A stretch of 64,000 nt of DNA from the NCBI GenBank assembly GCA_030180135.1, contig CM058230.1, positions 103,035,503 through 103,099,502 of the forward strand. The letters run 5' to 3'. A program made the position numbers and the translations under genes. The stretch comes from Orychophragmus violaceus (Eukaryota > Streptophyta > Magnoliopsida > Brassicales > Brassicaceae). The notes below the pieces were generated by a model. That model searched no databases, was not told where the DNA came from, and saw only the letters and a program-made list of their open reading frames with translations. This document shows, piece after piece, positions 43,483-55,530 of this stretch; positions within the stretch are counted from its first letter, which is position 1, and each line of letters opens with the position of its first letter.

Positions 43483-46307
43483 CACTACTAGAAAAATCAA
43501 CATTCATAGCACACGATACAAGCTATCGTATGTAATAGATAGCGTTTCCACAAACGCTCTGACAGCGGCAGCTATAATAGACCCCTCCCCTACCATAGCA
43601 TTTCTGTCGTGCTATATTATTATTGCAATATAATAGTGTTAATTTTAATTTGCTATGATTGTATCCGAGCCGAGCCGAGCCGAACCGTATTAAAATATTA
43701 TTATTATTATTATTATTATATATTTTTGTATCAATTAGATTTATAAGAAAAAATTTATATTTAAAATTTGGATTAGAATATAAATTTATTAATAACCCAA
43801 AACATGGTTTACATCAACATTGTTTAGGAAAAAAAATCATAACAAAACAAATCTAAGTAAATATCCTCTAGCAAAACAACAACAAAAAAAAACTAACTGC
43901 GTTGGAGACATAATGAGTATGAGTCTTGTCATACACACTTGTTGGAGACATAACCTTTGCCTGCTGCGTCTTGTTGCTGCTAACATTCAGGAGATTTTCG
44001 GTTTGGTTCTTTGCAATGAGAAGAAGAATGATATACAGAACCTGCACGTTTGAAAATATTCTGCATCTAAGAAGACATGATCTCAAACGTGGATATAAAG
44101 AGTCGGTTTATAGACATTCAATCACCTCGCAAGAGACACAGCAGTAACACATAAATATGCGGTTTCCATAGTAGAGTTTGAAAAGCCAGCTTGTGCTGTC
44201 TTTCACATTCTTATGGCTGCTCTTCCCTGCTAGAAACGTACTGCGAATAGAGTATTAAACGTTGCTGGTTAAAACCTGGAGAATAGAGAATATTTCAGTG
44301 CAACAAGAAAGAGTGAATTAGCGCACCTGTACATCTGCAGCCAATGACTAGCAATATCTAAAGCAAGCAATGAAAGGAAGACCAAGCTAGGCCTATTCCA
44401 AGATGATAGAAAAATGCATTTGATAAGGTGGACAGCCATGGTAGAAGGAAGATAAAGAGAAATATTCTCACCTGTAAACTTGAGAGAGAATCACGAGTAG
44501 ACAGGCCGTGCTAACTCTATAACAAAGCACCGCCCAAAAAAATGTCACAATTTAATAAACAGATAAGTAGGATAATCATTGCATATATGTAGAAGGAAGA
44601 TTCACCTATCTGTGACCATGTCGAGAACAGCTCCAAATGTTGAAAGTGAGGGAAGAAAGAAGAAGAAGGATAAGTGAGTCAAGTTCAAGCTTCTCACATA
44701 TTATAGTAATGGCATGTCTTGACTTATAGAAAAAAAATAGATTAAGTCTCACCTGAAGAAATAAAGCACCGAGAAAAGTGTTTTGTTGAAGAAACACATG
44801 ATGAAACATAACTGGTGATGAAAGTTCATGAAGTATGAAGAGTTGTAAGACCATTGGATTGTAATCCATTTGGAAATTCACCTGTAAAACAATCAAAAGC
44901 ATATCATCATTGAAATGTATTACACTGTCAAAACAAGAAGAATCTTTTGGTTTTTCTTTTTGAAGTGAAACAGCAGAATATATACCACTCTAGTTCCCAA
45001 AAGCTCAAACATCAGATTATCAACATTCGTTTGCTTGAGTGACCATTTCGAGTCCAATAAAGACCAGAAAGTGCCAGTATACTCGGCAAGCACACGAGTT
45101 TCACCAGAGCCCATCACACCAATCACTTGTCTTTGAGCAGTGTAATCACCTTTAAGTGTTGCTCCATCACTATATAAAGTGGTTTGTGTTATCATATTAG
45201 AGAATCAAAGAATTGCAAGAGAGAATGTTGTCTATAATGCCATACCTCATTTGGAGTGAGATCACCTCTGTTTGGGCTTCATCAACAATGTGTGTTGAAC
45301 TCTTAGAATGACGGGACATTCTGATGACTGGAAAGAAGCAAGAACCTTTACACGATGGTCTCGACTGAACCATGTGTAAAACAGATGGAGTGCGTGTTGG
45401 CGGAGTGAACGAGACTGCGACTCTCAGGCTTATGGGTTTTGGATCTGAAGAAAATCCATTTGGAAATTCAGCAGCTCTGTCGCCATTATAGCTTGTTTCC
45501 TCACAACTAGTTGTAAGACCTCAGAAACACATCTAACGCTGCCTGTTCAAGTTTCAGAAACTCAAATGAAATCCAGTTTTGACACGAACCCAATTGAAGA
45601 AGAAACCCAAGAATTTCAAATTGTGTTTCATTCAGAAATCCGTTTCAAATGAAATCCAGTTTTGACACGAACCCAATCGAAGGAATATATGCGATAAGTA
45701 AGACGAGAAGCCAAGATTCAAGAGAGAAGTAAAAAGGGTTTAACGAATTGGGGATTTTTACCTTTCAATTCTCGGGATCGGTTTTGGATTTATAGGTTCA
45801 AGGTATTTCTGTATCACGCCAATAGATGGCATGAGCAGTTACCGCAAACCTAGCTCCAGATTCTCACAACCGTCGAGGGCCATGGCTCCATGAAACTACC
45901 GATCGTGAGATACGGCAACGACGGCGACATCGGGGTAGGTCTTCTAGTCCGAGGCGGAAACCACAGTGAAGGTTTCTCAGACGAGAGAGAAAGAGAGCAG
46001 TGAGATCGTGTTTTGAGAGAGAGAGACATAATTTTTTTTCTAAGGGGAAAGGTGTGAAAAAAAAAAATGGAGGTTTTTATTTCTGTCTAATGCTTTAGAG
46101 TGGCAAACCAATTTTTTGGTAAGTGTTTTGGCGCTCCTGACTAAATTAGGCTCCAAAAATTAATTTTAGTTCCCGCTTAGTAAAATTTCGGGATAGCATT
46201 ATTTAAATGCTATGATATTGTAAAAAAAATCGTAAAATCATCTGTTATAGCATTTGCCAAAACCATGCTATCTTAATCTGCTATCAATGCCCTTTATTTT
46301 TGTAGTG
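43483..46307 (-). mobile_element. Non-autonomous CACTA (En/Spm) element with gene-like cargo
   Basis: The left end CACTACTAGAAAAATC and the reverse complement of the right end CACTACAAAAATAAAG are classic CACTA termini. AAA flanks both ends (43480-43482 and 46308-46310), matching the 3-bp TSD of the superfamily. Subterminal GCTAT/ATAGC words occur many times in both ends. Length is 2,825 bp and no transposase domain is visible, so movement would need a helper in trans. The interior has minus-strand exons resembling a host gene. Confidence 0.88.
44600..46020 (-). other. Gene-like transcription unit inside the CACTA element
   Basis: On the minus strand a CT-rich leader (around 46020-45985) is followed by coding-like blocks. 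One contains HMVQSRPSCKGSCFFPVIRM and DEAQTEVISLQMR (45250-45375), ending at a GT donor. The next contains GDYTAQRQVIGVMGSGETRV and FWSLLDSKWSLKQTNVDNLM (44990-45195). Breaks at GT/AG dinucleotides suggest introns. A 30-bp direct repeat (GGGTTCGTGTCAAAACTGG core) occurs twice near 45565-45690. I do not recognise the protein. A captured host gene or a degenerate CACTA gene are both possible. Confidence 0.4.
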
Positions 46308-46556
46308 AAATAAGCCTATTACTAATCAGTTGAGATAAACTTCTAATGTTTCCTACACCTCATTCAATTATTCTTTAAACTAACTTTGGAGATGATGCAC
46401 TAGATGATGTAAATCATTTTTGATTAAGTAAAATTTTACATTTGTAATAAAAAAGTAATGTGTAGAGAAAAATTTGCAATCATATATAGTAACAGCTAAT
46501 GCGTTTAGTTGACCTTCACAAAATACACCCCTCGGAAAATCCGAACCAGAACCCAC
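46308..46556. other. Short AT-rich spacer
   Basis: No feature seen between the CACTA element and the duplicated U-box exon. Confidence 0.4.
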
Positions 46557-46660
46557 CTAAAAAACTCTAGCATCTACTTCATATGTAAATCCATCAGCAC
46601 CAAAGTGTGGATCTTTCATGACCCCCGGGGGGGGGGGGGGGGGGGGGGGGATAGTATAAA
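46557..46660 (-). pseudogene. Duplicated fragment of the U-box gene last exon
   Basis: The minus strand reads VMKDPHFGADGFTYEVDA, a near-copy of the U-box exon at 47052-46879. It then stops, so the rest of the domain is missing. The adjacent intron sequence (GTATAAACCAAACTCA) is duplicated too. Where the real exon has its splice acceptor, this copy has 24 G (46627-46650, plus strand) and lacks the CAG. It cannot be spliced in the same way. Confidence 0.85.
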
Positions 46661-46878
46661 CCAAACTCAAGTATTTTAGACCCAAAAAAAAAACATGTAA
46701 TGTGTAGAGAAAATAATGTTTGTCAATATTCGGATATTTATGGAAAAAAACATATGCCAACCTAGTAGAGTAGAAAGTATCTAAAAACTGGATCACAAAT
46801 TTCAAGCACGGCTAATACATCGTAGAGGTAGAGTGACTCCAGGAAAAAGACTAAACCAGATGGAGAAAGCAGGAAGAA

Positions 46879-48485
46879 TCAAACCAACTCCTGAATGGCA
46901 GACCGGAGAGCACGGTTGGGGACAAGATTGCGATGAGGAAGCTTGAGATTTGTCATGGGTGACGTATCATGACCTCTACTAAGCCATGTCTTAATAGCTT
47001 CTGCTTCATATGTAAATCCATCGGCAGCAAAGTGTGGATCTTTCATGACCTCCTGCGGGACAGAAAGAAAAAAAAAAAAAAAAGTATAAACCAAACTCAC
47101 GTATTCATAAATACTAGTCTAGGAGATTGCGTTGGTAAGCTTATTTTCCAAAGATATGGGCTTGCCTGTGTGATAGGGCAAATAAACGATGCTGGAGGTT
47201 CACGTTCTTCGGTTAGCTTTGTTTTGAGGTCTTGGACTAATTTGCGAGCCTCGTCCCGCTCTTTTCGGATCGCATCTGCTTCTCTGTCGTAAAATTCGAG
47301 TAGCCCTTTGACAATGTGAAGCTCTTGTTTTTCTCTAGAAAGAGCATCCTCTGTTTCTTTCCCAAGTCTTGACTCTTGTTCGTATTTGTCCTGCCAAGTT
47401 CTGACCTGCGAAGTCAGGTTCTCCTGTTCTGTTATGCAAGTATCAAGCTGTAGCTTCATCTCTTCCAACTCTTTCCTTTCTTTAAAAAGAGAAGTTTCTG
47501 TTGCTTTCCTGAGACTCTCTTCTCCCTTGTACTTGCTCTCCAACTCCTCAGATTTGAGACAAATAGTATCAACCTCGTTTATAAGAGTCTGGAGTTGAAG
47601 ATTTAACTTGTCCACCCTCTCCCGTTCTACAGCAAGTGCATATTCTGTTTCTTTCCTAAGACGTAGCTCGTCTCCATGCTTTTGCTCCAAGGCTTGAGCT
47701 TGTGATTGAAATGAGTCTTGTTCTTTCTTGTAAGACTCAACTAACCTTTGCATCAACTCAAGTTCATCCGTTTTTCTAGCAAGTGCTTCCTCAGCTTCCT
47801 TCCTAAGCTTAACTTCTCCATTGTATTTGTTCTCATACTCAGCCCCCTGTATATACCAAACTAGGATTAGAGAGAGTGAGAAAACCCAATTTGATCATAC
47901 ATACTAAAAAAATGAAATTAACCTGAATAATAGTTTGCCTAGTTGTTTCATTGAGCATTTTATTCTTGGAAATTTCAGCCAAAACCCGCACTGTCTTAAT
48001 AAATTTCCAACAGTTAGAATCCTCATTTTGAAGCTCCAATTGGCATTTGGAAAAGAAGAGCATCTCGAAAGGGGGAAGAGCGTGAAAAAGCTCTACGGAT
48101 AGACGAGCGAATAAGACATAGGAGGCACTGTCCACCATTGCCATATCGAAAATGCAACACACTATAGACTGCAAACAAATAATGCATTAGTTGGATTGAT
48201 ATATATATATTTGTAGACATGCACAGAGGGGAGAACCTTGATAACAAAAGTGGAGGGAGATGCTCTTATTGTCTGGACAATCTCATTCTTGATCTTGTCA
48301 AAGTTCCCTTGGGTCAACCAGTTGAGCAAACTAGATCATCACGAGCAGCAGCAGAGAGATCATTAATCTACCACAACCCAGCAGAAAACCAAAAAACAAA
48401 AATGGTCAGAGTGTTACCTCCTTGATTTTTCTAGCACTCGTTTCTCCTTGTTCGGCTGAGAAGTCATGTTCAATATAGAATCCAT
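46879..48485 (-). CDS. U-box E3 ubiquitin ligase with central coiled coil (five coding exons)
   Basis: Model on the minus strand: 48485-48418, 48330-48237, 48168-47923, 47846-47166, 47052-46879; 1,263 nt, 420 aa, all phases consistent. Residues about 137-345 are a long charged coiled coil (LEQKHGDELRLRKETEYALA, LLEFYDREADAIRKERDEAR). The C-terminal U-box starts at PPASFICPIT and continues EVMKDPHFAADGFTYE, then WLSRGHDTSPMTN and ends AIQELV. The U-box recruits E2 enzymes for ubiquitin transfer to substrates. The exon 4 donor is GC (CAG then GCAAG), a known minor class. From memory the Arabidopsis neighbours At1g56030/At1g56040 are U-box proteins. The two short N-terminal exons are the least certain part. 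Confidence 0.8.
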
Positions 48486-49043
48486 GAGAAAGAATCTTAA
48501 GGGAGAAGATGCATGCGAGAGGAGGAGAACTTACTTACATTTATAAAAGTCCGGCGAGAAAGAAGAGTAGAGGAAAGATAGCAACTCTTTTTCTTCTTCT
48601 TGTTGTCTTGAATATCCTTTGAAATTCCCAAGTTTATTCTTGAGAAGACAAACAAAAGATAATCAAGACCAACAACGTCGTTTGAACTTCTCATCGCAGA
48701 AGAAGAGGGAGTTGGGTCCTGGCCCGATATTAAACTTAAGCCCATTAGTAAATATTTAACAACTTGTCTTTTTTATTCTTTTCTCCAAGATAAAGAGAGC
48801 CAAAGGTCTCTCGCCCAATTTCTTTCTTTTCGTCATTCTACGTAGAAGAGAGATAAACAAAATGTATCAATCTCTCGCAGCGAATATAATATATTTTGTT
48901 TGTTTTTATTTATATTTATTGATATAATACATTGCTTTTTTTAAAGGGTTGAAATACACTGAATTTTCCAATTCAATAACACAGATATTAAAAAGAGAGA
49001 GAAAAGACGCAAAGGAGAGAGAGACGTAGCCTATCCCTTCCCG
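48486..49043. promoter_or_regulatory. Divergent promoter interval, U-box gene and YchF gene
   Basis: The 558 bp between the two start codons must contain both promoters and 5'UTRs. A site-II-like AGCCCA (48739-48744; TGGGCT on the minus strand) and GGCCCG (48721-48726) are near the middle; such motifs are common in plant housekeeping and organelle-protein genes. A purine-rich GAGAGAGAAAAGA tract (48995-49007) precedes the YchF start. Confidence 0.5.
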
Positions 49044-50891
49044 ATGGCGAGAGCAGCTTGTAGGAGCGTCGTCACGGCCCTCACTTCCAAGCCTCATCAT
49101 CTCTTCAGAAACCAGAAGCAGCGATGCTATTCCTCCAAAGTAAGCATGAGCTTGAAAGCCGGAATCGTCGGTCTTCCTAACGTCGGCAAGTCCACTCTCT
49201 TTAACGCCGTCGTAAGTCTGTCCGTCTCTATATTCTTCTCTCAGGCATTTCTTCGAACATCTTACCTTCTTCTTTGTCTCAATTCAGGTCGAGAATGGAA
49301 AGGCTCAAGCTGCTAATTTCCCCTTTTGCACGATTGAGCCGAATGTTGGGATTGTGGCTGTTCCTGATTCTCGTCTTCAAGTGCTCTCTAAGCTCAGCAA
49401 TTCTCAGAAACTGGTCCCTGCTTCCATTGAGTTCGTCGACATTGCTGGTCTTGTCAAGGGTGCCAGTCAAGGCGAGGTCGACATTCTTTCCTCTTCTCTT
49501 GTCCCTATATGAATGTCGTCACAAGTATGATTGATGAATGTTTTTTTGTAGGGTTTGGGCAACAAGTTCTTATCTCACATCCGAGAAGTCGATTCCATCC
49601 TCCAGGTTGTGCGCTGTTTTGAGGACAACGACATTATTCATGTCAATGGCAAAGTTGATCCCAAGTCTGACATTGATGTTATCAATCTAGAACTTATTTT
49701 CTGCGACTTGGATCAGATTGGTAAAAGAATCGACAGACTTAATAAAGGCAAGGCTAAGGATTCACAATCTAAAATCAAGGAGGAAGCCGAAAAATTTGCT
49801 TTGGAAAGAATTCAGGAGGCCCTTCTGGATGGCAAACCTGCACGGTCAATTTCATTGACTGACTTCGAGAAAGAAGCCGTCAAGCATCTCTGCTTGCTTA
49901 CGATGAAACCTATGATCTACGTCGCAAATGTTGCTGAAACCGATCTTGCCGAGCCGGAGAAGAATACTTACGTTGAACAAGTAAAAGGTCTTTCATCGGA
50001 TTTGCAGTCTGGACATGTGCTTGTTTCAGCTCAGGTCAGGACATGATCATTGTCTGTTTAATACATCTTTCTTATGGCGTTATTTGAGAGTAAATCTTCC
50101 TTTCATGGAAAGCAGGTTGAGTCTGAGTTAACTGAACTTCCTCTCGAGGAACGGACAGAATATTTGAACTCGCTAGGTGTCAGCGAGAGTGGCCTTGGGA
50201 ACCTTATCAGGGCAACATACAGTCTGCTAGGTTTGCAGACCTACTTCACGTCTGGTGAAAAGGTACACATACAGATACAAAAATGTAATAGTTTGAAACA
50301 TAGCAACTAAAATGTACATTCTTTATGGCAGGAAACAAGAGCATGGACAATACACGCAGGTTAGTTTCCAGTCAGTAGGGTTCTCAACATGCATTATTTA
50401 TTTTTCTGGGATATGAAGTAATTTGGTAGTTGATACAGGCATGACTGCACCACAGGCTGCTGGTGTCATTCACTCTGACTTTGAGAAGGGTTTTATTAGA
50501 GCTGAGACTGTAAGGAATTTAATGAATCTCTTGTACATTGATACAGTTATAATACTCCATGTTCTGAACATGACCTCAAGATCATGAAAATTGGAAATTG
50601 AAAGCTTCAACTGTCTAGTATTAGCGTTCATTATGAACATAGACAATCATTTTTGTTATTGTTGTTGTTGTTGTTCAGGTTGCATATGAAGATTTTGTCT
50701 CTGCTGGGTCTCTTGCCGCAGCAAGAGAGAAAGGACTGGTGAGTTTCTTCCCCGATGTACATATATAGATTGAGCTGTGAAATATATGATGATGATTCTC
50801 TTGAAATTTTTTATTTGTGCAGTTGAGATCAGAGGGTAAAGAGTACATTGTTAAAGAAGGAGATGTGATGCTTTTCCGGTTCAACGTATAA
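49044..50891 (+). CDS. Organelle-targeted Obg-like ATPase of the YchF family (eight exons)
   Basis: Exons 49044-49211, 49288-49476, 49552-50034, 50116-50262, 50332-50359, 50439-50509, 50679-50738 and 50823-50891 total 1,215 nt (404 aa) with GT-AG introns in consistent phases. The N-terminus (MARAACRSVVTALTSKPHHL, Arg/Ser-rich, few acids) looks like a mitochondrial or plastid presequence. GLPNVGKST is the P-loop, DIAGLVKGAS is switch II/G3, and NVAE replaces NKxD, the hallmark giving YchF proteins ATP over GTP preference. The C-terminal TGS-like domain includes TIHAGMTAPQAAGVIHSDFE and YIVKEGDVMLFRFNV. YchF proteins bind ribosomes and act in translation and stress control. From memory it matches Arabidopsis At1g56050. 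Confidence 0.93.
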
Positions 50892-51469
50892 CAGAACCAC
50901 CCTCCCTGAGATGAGATCTCAATTCACTTTGTTCACAGGCACGTCTTCTTTTATAAAGCCTTCAGAGTTTTATTACTCTTGGGTGTTGCAAAATACATCT
51001 TTGTTTTATTTTTATTTACACACTATGAGAAAGTAATTTGTTGTGGAAAACAGATGATGATGAAATGTAAAAGCTTTCTAGAACTAGAAATGAAAAATCT
51101 CATGTGATTTTCACTGGGAAGTTTATGCAATATTTTGACCAATCATAGCCATTTTAATATATTTAGATTATTTTTTCTCTATATGTTTTGGCTGAAGTAG
51201 TTTTGACAGACAAGATGCAAGAAATTGGATTGGGTGCCAAGTGCTTGACCATTTGTTTTGTTTTTCTGATGAAGGACAAACAAAAAAATACACAAACATG
51301 TAACTTATTTTGAAGTACAAGTGGAAAAGAATATAAGTACAATACAAGAATCAAACGTAGTAGAGAAATAGTAATCCACAAACAACATTTAATAGAGATT
51401 TACAGAAGAGAAGAACATCACAAGAATCAAAAGACAAAAAGAGATCCATCCGTCCATCCCTAAGCCTAG
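50892..51469. other. Convergent 3' regions of the YchF and CYSTM genes
   Basis: No coding sequence. AT-rich, with candidate polyadenylation signals for both strands. The two genes end 578 bp apart tail to tail. Confidence 0.6.
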
Positions 51470-51876
51470 CTAGAATACACAATCCAAAACGCAGCAGCAG
51501 CACATAGCAGCCAAACTGCAAAGAGACAAATCAAAACTTAGGTCTTAGAGATTTATACAAATATATATATATGATATAGTCTGTATATGTGTGGAATATA
51601 TTAATAAAAAAGAAACTTACCATCCACGTAAAAAACCACCGCTGCCTTTGTTCTGCATCTGATGAGGAGGCTGATGCACAGCTTGTGGAGAGTCATTCAT
51701 CATCCCCGGGTAACCCATCGGTGGCGGCGCCATCACGTATGGTGCCTCTCTCAATATCTGCTTCATTTCTGCATATTTTGTTTTGGAAGCAATCGGTCCA
51801 GTTAACTTGTGAAATTTTACTAACCTATATGTATAAGAACTGACTTACCGTTTTGCTGATGATTATGGTGAGCCAT
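51470..51876 (-). CDS. CYSTM domain protein (small cysteine-rich tail-anchored protein)
   Basis: Three exons on the minus strand, 51876-51849, 51768-51621 and 51515-51470, encode 73 aa. The N-terminal half is His/Gln/Pro-rich (MAHHNHQQN, then APPPMGYPGMM). The C-terminus has GGFLRGCLAAMCCCCVLDCV, the cysteine-rich transmembrane module that defines CYSTM proteins. These are usually tail-anchored at the plasma membrane and respond to abiotic stress or pathogens. Length and exon pattern are typical. It lies between the YchF gene and LOS1, as I recall for At1g56060. The ATG at 51876-51874 is preceded by a TATA box about 90 bp upstream. Confidence 0.92.
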
Positions 51877-51961
51877 TTAGTTATATTGAGTTTTGGGAGC
51901 TGAAGATGAATATGATATTTTCGGAATTATAATATTCTGAATAGCTTCAAAGTCTCTATAG

Positions 51962-52146
51962 TATTTATACAATTTCTTGTGATGTTATAGTTGCTTAAAA
52001 GACATTATATTAGTCTGGTCTGCAGGTAGAAAGTAGAAAGTTCCGATTTCAAACCGACCAACGACGACAGAACGCGTTTCAAAATAAAATAACGATATAT
52101 CTACGCTGTTTGGAAGTTTCCAGGTCAAACTTACGAGTCAACCGAC
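51962..52146 (-). promoter_or_regulatory. CYSTM promoter: TATA box, W-box pair, DRE core
   Basis: For the minus-strand CYSTM gene, TATAAATA is at 51969-51962. About 155-180 bp further upstream are TTGACC (52128-52123) and TTGACT (52141-52136), both W-box cores for WRKY factors, next to ACCGAC (52141-52146, plus strand), a DRE/CRT core. The cluster suits a stress-inducible gene, though core motifs this short occur by chance. Confidence 0.45.
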
Positions 52147-52437
52147 GTTTTATAACCAGCATTTTAAACTTTGATCATCGGTAAGCTAGGGAATAACGAA
52201 ATCGTGTTTAAAAATATAATTTTGTAAAAAATTTACTAATCATAAAAAATGTGGAATAGAAGAACAAAAATATAAAACTAGAAAAAAACACAAAAGAAAA
52301 TTTATTACACAAAATGTAAGGTTTATTTACATTATTTACGGAATTAACATTAGTTTAGTTGCGAAATGGCGTTCAAAAATAATACTTGAAAAAACTTGTT
52401 TTAAATAATACCTCTCTTCCTTCTTTTCTTTCCCATC
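52147..52437. other. AT-rich intergenic DNA upstream of CYSTM
   Basis: No gene or element recognised. Confidence 0.4.
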
Positions 52438-53235
52438 TCTCTAGACCTCGATTACATAAGATTCTGCAATCGTTTTCGGCCGTCAGCGACGACTTCGGTC
52501 CAGCCGGCGGACCGGATTACTTTTACCCTTTTTGTTTTCGTTTTTGTTTATAGGTGTGTTTTAGCTGCGGATTTCTTGTCCGCAGAATAAGCTTCAGACG
52601 ATTTACCACCGTTTTTTCCTTTGCAATTGAGTTGGTGATTGTCTAACTTTGCTTCCGGGTAATACCGAACTCGGTGTATCTTCTCCGGGTTATATACCCG
52701 TTTTATGATCTTCTCCACGGTAGCCCTTTCTCCACAGCCTCCGGCGACCTATCCCTTTCTTCTCGCAATAAGCTGAGCGCTTGAGGTCGGTTGGTTCGAT
52801 ACCCGAATGAATTGTACGGGTCCAACAGAATTTTACTATGACTGGGATTCAATCCGCTTTAGGGTTTCCAGTAATGAAGCGCAAAGATCAGATCTTGTGG
52901 TGTTGATTGTGGAGTATTAATCCCGATGCGGTTGCGTTGTGGTTCTTGTGGTGGAGTTAGATCGGGCAGATATCATGGTGTAGCGATTAGCTAGATACCG
53001 GAATTCTTGTCGACGGTGGTCCGCATGCCGGAGTGCATCGGAATCTGACGCGTGTCCATTCACCTCTTCGAGATGGTGTCCTCGTGTCATCTGACCGACA
53101 ATTTTCGGATACTTTGTTTGGGCTGGTTTTAGCCTATTAAGCTTATTTTCATTTTTACTCTACATCCATGTAATCCGTAACTTTAGCCCATTTTGGGCCA
53201 TTAATGAATAGTAGCCGACTAAAAAAGAAAAAACA
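52438..53235 (+). mobile_element. Non-coding retroposon-like element with A-rich tail
   Basis: A GC-richer block without any long frame that ends in AAAAAAGAAAAAAC (53221-53234). Composition, length of about 0.8 kb and lack of coding match non-coding Brassicaceae retroposons (Sadhu-like). No clear TSD was found. A processed pseudogene or long non-coding RNA gene is the alternative. Confidence 0.35.
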
Positions 53236-53347
53236 ATTTACGTGTGATTATTGGAAAAATAAAGTTGTTTCTTATATGGCCCATAACTAAATAATGTGGG
53301 CTTATATCCAAATAATGATATTGAGGGGGTATGATGATTCGTAAGGG

Positions 53348-54376
53348 CTCGACTGGTTTAAACGCGGCGGTTGCGGTTGCGGTTGCGAGAGTTTGCGGAA
53401 GCGGGCGGTTGCGGTTAGTAGCGTTTGTAAACGTTTTGTACGACTGGTTTAACAATTGGAAGTAGTTGTGTTTGCGGAATATTCTTGACTGGTTGACAAG
53501 TGGTTGCGGTTAATAGCGGTTGAATAAAAATAGTAAAGTAAAAATAATGTGTTAAATCAAATCAAGCTTAAGATGCTTCTCGAAAAAAAAATGAATCAAT
53601 TCCATTTCTCAAGAAAGTTTGATCTCAGATTCTACGTTGCCACTACAATAAAGATGAAGTTGGGCGATGAGTTGCAGGACAACTGTAGAGGACAAGCATA
53701 TTATTTCGACCAAAAGGAGCCACATGAATTAACTTTCCCAAAGACTTGTTATTGTATCAAGCATCCTCTAAACGTGTTGGAGAACAAGAAACAGAGATCG
53801 AAAAAGTAAAATTAAAACTGATTCTCAAAGAAAAAGTCCAAAATAGATTTTCAAAGAACTAAATGAAAATTTCCAAAACACTAACATAGCTTCTTGTTAG
53901 AAAAACATCAAAAGAAAAACGTGATAAAAAGATACAGCCTTGTCTTCATATACGATTCTTCTTTAATGAGCATCCCATATCTCTCGCGCTATACCATCTC
54001 TAACGATTCTTCCTTTTTAAAGCTTAAAGCTTGTTCTTAATTTTATTCCAATTTAGAGTCAACGCATATTGTTTGTTTAATTCCGTGAGAACGTTTTGTT
54101 TTCCTTGTTCTGACAAATTTTTGTCTTTACATTGTTATAGGTAATAATTTAAATAGAAAATTTTAGATTTATATGTATTTAAAAAAAAAAAAAAATTTGT
54201 AAACGCAACCGCCCGCAACCGCAAACGTTTGCGAGAAGGAGCTTTTGATTTTTAGCGGTAAGGAGCGATTCCAAACGATACAAAACGGTTGTAATGATTG
54301 TTTTTAAACGCTATCAACCGCAACCGCCCGCAAATGTAGCGTTTGCGGGTGGCAGCGGGTGAACCAATTAAGCTCT
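53348..54376. mobile_element. hAT-like MITE with GCGGTTGCGG-rich ends
   Basis: The left end AAGGGCTCGACTGGTTTAAA is followed by GCGGTTGCGGTTGCGGTTGC. The right end is the complement, with CAACCGCCCGCAA (54318-54330) and AACCAATTAAGCTCTC. The subterminal (GCGGTT)n words on the left pair with (AACCGC)n on the right (54205-54220, 54311-54325). A frame inside (53549-53809) has no known domain. TIR style suggests hAT; no TSD was resolved. Confidence 0.55.
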
Positions 54377-54799
54377 CTCGATAACAACGTTATTATCTTT
54401 TACAGCCCATAATGTAATCATGTGGGCCTCTATCAAATCAAATCATATGAAGGCAAGGGGCTGGTGATTAGTAAATCTCAGTGCTATCTTAAAGTTTCCT
54501 CTTTGAACCAAAGAAGATGACTTGCTTTGATTAGGAGATTGTAAAGATAACAATCTGCGTGCTAGTGCTGATTCGACGGGTTACTTTGGATGCACCAATT
54601 AACAAGGATCAGGGAGTGGAACGAATTTATGATACATAAAATTTTCTATTTCAAAGATGTTTGTATAATTTTTGGGTTGATACATAAATGCAATATCACA
54701 TTATATATAACCATATTATTTATGGAGTTTACATAGTCAAATCGGATTGCAAACTTCTATAGATGACTAACTTTGTACAAACAAATCAGGAGATGCTAT
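54377..54799. other. Intergenic DNA
   Basis: No gene or element recognised. Confidence 0.4.
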
Positions 54800-55530
54800 A
54801 ACTAAGAATAACATGTTTAAAGAACCATGTTTGGACGATCAAAACCCCCAATAAGCTTAAACACTTTATGTGGCAAGTTTTATTGGGATAGAGCGATGTG
54901 TCAACATCTGGCCTATCAACATATCATCACAAACAAGAGTATTTTTAGATGTGTAGCGTCAAAGAAAACAATAAAAAAGCTATTATATGAATGCCTCCAA
55001 CCATGCATGTGGATTTGATCGGACTTTTTGTTCCTTCCGAGTACATCTATCTACCGAAACATGGATTTATTGTTTTGGAAAACATAGGAAAGAGGTTTCC
55101 TTGAGCCCCAAAGAAACAAGTACCCTTAGATCATATGATATATATGTAAAGAAAGGAATGCCAAAATTTTTAATTGTATTGAGAGATCTCCAATAGAAAC
55201 TCTTCAACATGCCACACTCAAGGCATAGAGTTAGAGGATAGCAAAACAGAAAGAATGTGAGGTGTACATGAATAACTTTTCTTCGTAGTATATGGTGGAA
55301 AGACCCCTCAAACCCTTATCGTCCCTACATGCCAGATACTGAATCTTGGGTTGATAATGAGCTAATTATTGGATTGAGATGGTGTTTAAAGGATAATTTG
55401 GGTTGGGTTCTAATAGGAGAAAAATGCTACAAGAGAAGCCTATCACCCTTCTATGATGAGGTAGATGGATTAATTTGAATTATGAAGAATCTTTGTAATA
55501 GAGGTATTCTCAGTGGGTGTACGAACCTAG
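54800..55530 (+). pseudogene. LINE 3' remnant (zinc-binding region and RNase H part)
   Basis: Around 54830-55020 the frames read FKEPCLDDQNP, then KKTIKKLLYECLQPCMW, like the zf-RVT tail of plant LINE RT, where a CP..C...E...HLL..C pattern is normal. Further on WCLKDNLGWVLIGEKCYKRS (55380-55440) resembles the RNase H domain start. Frames are broken and the RT core is missing. Confidence 0.5.

Noticed and set aside
53549..53809. A gene inside the GCGGTT element
   Set aside because: The 86-codon frame has no known domain and lies within a probable MITE.
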